A DNA stretch of 64,000 bases from Lentisphaera araneosa HTCC2155 (GTDB taxonomy: Bacteria > Verrucomicrobiota > Lentisphaeria > Lentisphaerales > Lentisphaeraceae). Of this stretch, positions 62,040 to 64,000 are shown piece by piece. The stretch spans positions 1-64,000 of the forward strand of contig NZ_ABCK01000027.1 in the NCBI RefSeq assembly GCF_000170755.1, given 5' to 3'. Numbering within the stretch: position 1 is the stretch's first letter; every line of letters begins with the position of its first letter. A program made the position numbers and the translations under genes. Under the pieces are notes generated by a model. It did no database searches and was not told the origin of the DNA. It saw only the letters and a program-made list of their open reading frames with translations.

Positions 62040-63190
62040 GTTCGCAGGGCTTTTACAAGAATTCTAATTTGTTCGATATAAAAGGGCCAAAGCAAGAACC
62101 ATGACCAAACGAAAATGGCGATGAAGGGAGCAAAGGGGATGGCACGTTGAGTCATCTTAGCTTCCTTTTTACTGATCATGAGGTAGATCATGCCAAATAA
62201 ACTCGCAAACCCTAAGGAAACTAAAGCACCTTGGATTCCCACGAAGGCGGCACATAAAGTAATGAGGCTTAAATCACCGCCTCCAATGACAGCACTTGGG
62301 AAAGTCAGTTTATTAATAAAGATTTTTTGTTCTTCATCAATTTTGTAATCTAAGCCATCTTTTGTGGCAAAGCCTTTTCTATTGACTTCGACAACTTGAT
62401 TTTCGCAGGTGAAAAAGCGAATTTTTTCATCTTTCTCACTAAGGATCTCTGTCCAAGCCAGAGCTTCATCATCTTCAGCTTGGCAATTATCTTTTCGAAG
62501 GCGGACTTGTACGGGTGGGTCACATTCAATGGTATGAGAGCCAAAAACTTTACGCCCCAGTTTTGCACAGAGAAACATAAAGCTATAGGCAATGCTGACA
62601 TTGAATAGGCAGTGAAATAAAGAGCGCAACCTAGGATTGAAGCCATTTAGGGCGGAATAAACAGGTTGAGTTTCAAATAATTTATGATCGTGACCCAAAA
62701 GTTGGCTTTCAGGAAAGGCTAAGGCCAGGATGAAAGCCGTTGCTAAACCAAAATAAACGAGTTGAATGGGGATGGTGCGTGTTTCAATGTCAGTCAAACT
62801 AGCTGCTACTAATATGGAAGTCGCAATGAGAGCGAGTAAGGTTTGGCTCAGAGGAAGGTCGTAGTGGCGACCTGCATACATGACGGCGAGCCACATCAAA
62901 CCAGTGACGGCTTCGATGACGAGGTAGCGAGGTGAAATTGAAACCTTACAAGCTCGACATTTACCTTTAAGTACGAGCCAACCTAGGATAGGGACATTGT
63001 CGTAGAGTTTAATTTCTGTTTTACACATGGGGCAGTGTGAGCCAGGAACACTCAAACTCATACCCAACGGTAGCCGCCATATAACAACATTAAGGAAGCT
63101 GCCGACACAGCAACCTACAACAAAGGTGAAAAATGCTCCTACAAAAAAGAAGTGATCGTAGAAGAGGTTGGTGAGTTGTTGCTCAATCAT
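62036..63190 (-). CDS. Prepilin peptidase (A24) with a large cytoplasmic insertion
   Basis: 384 residues; usual enzymes are 250-290. The N-terminal methylation region has GSFLNVVIWRLP and the zinc-type cysteines CPMC (53-56) and CRAC (78-81). Catalytic aspartates are Asp134 in SLTDIETRTIP and Asp306 in the GGGD motif at 303-306. Between them are 172 residues instead of about 60: the extra ~100 (about 165-290) include CDPPVQVRLRKDNC and an acidic stretch and are mostly soluble. It cleaves and methylates type IV pilin or type II secretion pseudopilin leaders in the inner membrane. It sits between aroE and bioH-like, coupled to both by overlaps. Confidence 0.9.
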   Translation of the reverse strand: MIEQQLTNLFYDHFFFVGAFFTFVVGCCVGSFLNVVIWRLPLGMSLSVPGSHCPMCKTEIKLYDNVPILGWLVLKGKCRACKVSISPRYLVIEAVTGLMWLAVMYAGRHYDLPLSQTLLALIATSILVAASLTDIETRTIPIQLVYFGLATAFILALAFPESQLLGHDHKLFETQPVYSALNGFNPRLRSLFHCLFNVSIAYSFMFLCAKLGRKVFGSHTIECDPPVQVRLRKDNCQAEDDEALAWTEILSEKDEKIRFFTCENQVVEVNRKGFATKDGLDYKIDEEQKIFINKLTFPSAVIGGGDLSLITLCAAFVGIQGALVSLGFASLFGMIYLMISKKEAKMTQRAIPFAPFIAIFVWSWFLLWPFYIEQIRILVKALRT

Positions 63191-64000
63191 GTGGATAGGC
63201 TGCCGAAGTTAGGCTTTCGCGCATGAGTTCAACGGGGGCTTCTTGCTGAGTCCACATTTCCCAAGATTTCACTCCTTGGTGTAAAAGCATACCTAAGCCA
63301 CCAGCTGTTTTACACCCGGCTTTTTTAGCTGCAACTTGAAAGGGTGTCTCTTTATAAATCATATCCATAACTAATATAGAGGGGACAAGCAAGTTGCTGG
63401 GGAAGGGGGAGGGATCACCATCTTTTAGGCCAAGGCTTGTGCATTGAATCATGATGTCATGTTCTTTGCATATATAATGATAGGAAGAAAGGTCTGCAGA
63501 AGCGATAAATTTGGTCTCACATTTGGGGTTCATGACCGATGCCGTATCTAGTAAAAGTTGCGCATTAGCTTCACTTCTATTGATAACTGTAATGGCCGCT
63601 GCACCAGATTTTGCGATTCTCGCAGCAGCTGCTCGAGCCGCTCCTCCTGCACCGATAAATAAAACTCTTTTGCCTTTAAGGTCGACACCAAACTCTTCTT
63701 GGATAGCTGTCTCGATTCCGTAGCCATCTGTACTATAGCCGTGAAGTTCACCGTTTTCGTGGACAACTACTGTATTGACACTCTGACAAGCCATAGCTTC
63801 CTCGTCCACCCAATCTAATAAAGGGATTATATCTGCTTTTAAAGGAACAGTGCAATTCCAGCCTTTATAGGACTGAGCTTTCAAATCTTCAATGATAGAG
63901 GAAATCTTTTCAGGTGGGCATTCAACTAGATTGTAATGAGCATCTAACTTTGTTTCTTTAAAGGCCGGATTATGAATACTCGGTGAGAGTGAGTGATTAA
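63183..64000 (-). CDS. aroE: Shikimate dehydrogenase, 5' end outside the window
   Basis: About 270 residues are visible. The frame is open to the window edge, where NHSLSPSIHNPAFKE, the shikimate-binding motif near the AroE start, is already present; only about 10-20 residues are missing. The catalytic Lys is in GWNCTVPLK, with NTVV, then the NADP-binding GAGGAARAAAA-type loop (LFIGAGGAARAAA) and INRSEANA. GLGMLLHQGVKSWEMW is the usual C-terminal helix. It reduces 3-dehydroshikimate in aromatic amino-acid synthesis. The stop overlaps the prepilin peptidase start by 8 bp; it is the first visible gene of the six-gene operon. Confidence 0.95.
   Translation of the reverse strand, partial: NHSLSPSIHNPAFKETKLDAHYNLVECPPEKISSIIEDLKAQSYKGWNCTVPLKADIIPLLDWVDEEAMACQSVNTVVVHENGELHGYSTDGYGIETAIQEEFGVDLKGKRVLFIGAGGAARAAAARIAKSGAAAITVINRSEANAQLLLDTASVMNPKCETKFIASADLSSYHYICKEHDIMIQCTSLGLKDGDPSPFPSNLLVPSILVMDMIYKETPFQVAAKKAGCKTAGGLGMLLHQGVKSWEMWTQQEAPVELMRESLTSAAYPHD

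Noticed and set aside
1-64000. CRISPR arrays, tRNA and rRNA genes, prophage or integrase genes
   Set aside because: No regularly spaced repeats, no CCA-ended cloverleaf sequences and no integrase or phage structural genes were seen by eye.

Overview
The window looks like a chromosome segment from a marine member of the PVC superphylum, most likely Lentisphaerota (Lentisphaera-like). The pointers are a large HEAT-repeat/CxxCH cytochrome of the PVC heme-protein type beside a sulfatase and a Tat-exported TIM-barrel protein, a redoxin/CxxCH/copper-monooxygenase fusion, EF-hand enzymes, an ECF sigma factor facing a membrane Ser/Thr kinase, and a lipoprotein with a SPWDVCC motif I associate with planctomycete-type genomes. 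This placement is by gene content only; there is no rRNA gene in the window, and I saw no tRNA or CRISPR array.

Layout. 1-2816: end of a ribose-type sugar ABC transporter operon (binding protein, double ATPase, permease). 2952-5718: ECF sigma factor and membrane kinase, tail to tail. 5831-10099: secreted esterase, copper-monooxygenase-like fusion and Tat-exported aldo/keto reductase, all on the minus strand. 10374-10814: small secreted unknown. 11123-17208: tight operon of Tat-lipoprotein TIM barrel, PVC heme protein and sulfatase. 17251-22586: minus-strand MacB/LolCDE-like export operon (adaptor, ATPase, two FtsX permeases, Cys-rich OB-like lipoprotein) preceded by a small Cys/His-rich protein. 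22815-23918: zinc-ribbon pseudokinase. 24100-27328: gatCAB. 27376-31222: Dabb lipoprotein, Ca/Na antiporter, C92-like peptidase lipoprotein and pdxA. 31298-33157: large unknown secreted protein, with identical 33-bp terminators on either side. 33364-35925: acnB. 36124-38016: hybrid histidine kinase. 38029-40524: cysteine desulfurase, YjjX-type NTPase and a DUF1444-like protein with a basic tail. 40761-43171: glpD facing slyX and a glycerophosphodiesterase. 43174-44319: leucine-rich-repeat protein.

44450-52012 is the accessory part. It holds an IS30 element with an internally deleted transposase, a MerC-like protein behind a Fur-type palindrome, an arsJ-gap arsenate-detoxification pair, and a divergent porin gene cut in two by an IS110-family element, followed by a small lipoprotein. 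A FecA-like TonB receptor follows at 52076-54292. The arsJ-gap promoter region carries 11-bp direct repeats of the PhoB/PhoP type, which suggests that arsenate export and a porin respond to phosphate or arsenate. 54495-64000 returns to housekeeping genes: hisD with an archaeal-type purO, an RhlE-like helicase, a small membrane protein, then a tight six-gene minus-strand operon (aroE, prepilin peptidase, bioH-like, bioC, yihY/brkB, birA). The aroE 5' end lies outside the window.

The best leads are the arsJ-gap module with its promoter repeats, the IS110 insertion with a structured 450-bp non-coding end that may encode a bridge/seek RNA, the MacB-like operon with its PVC-type CC lipoprotein, the zinc-ribbon pseudokinase and the bacterial purO.
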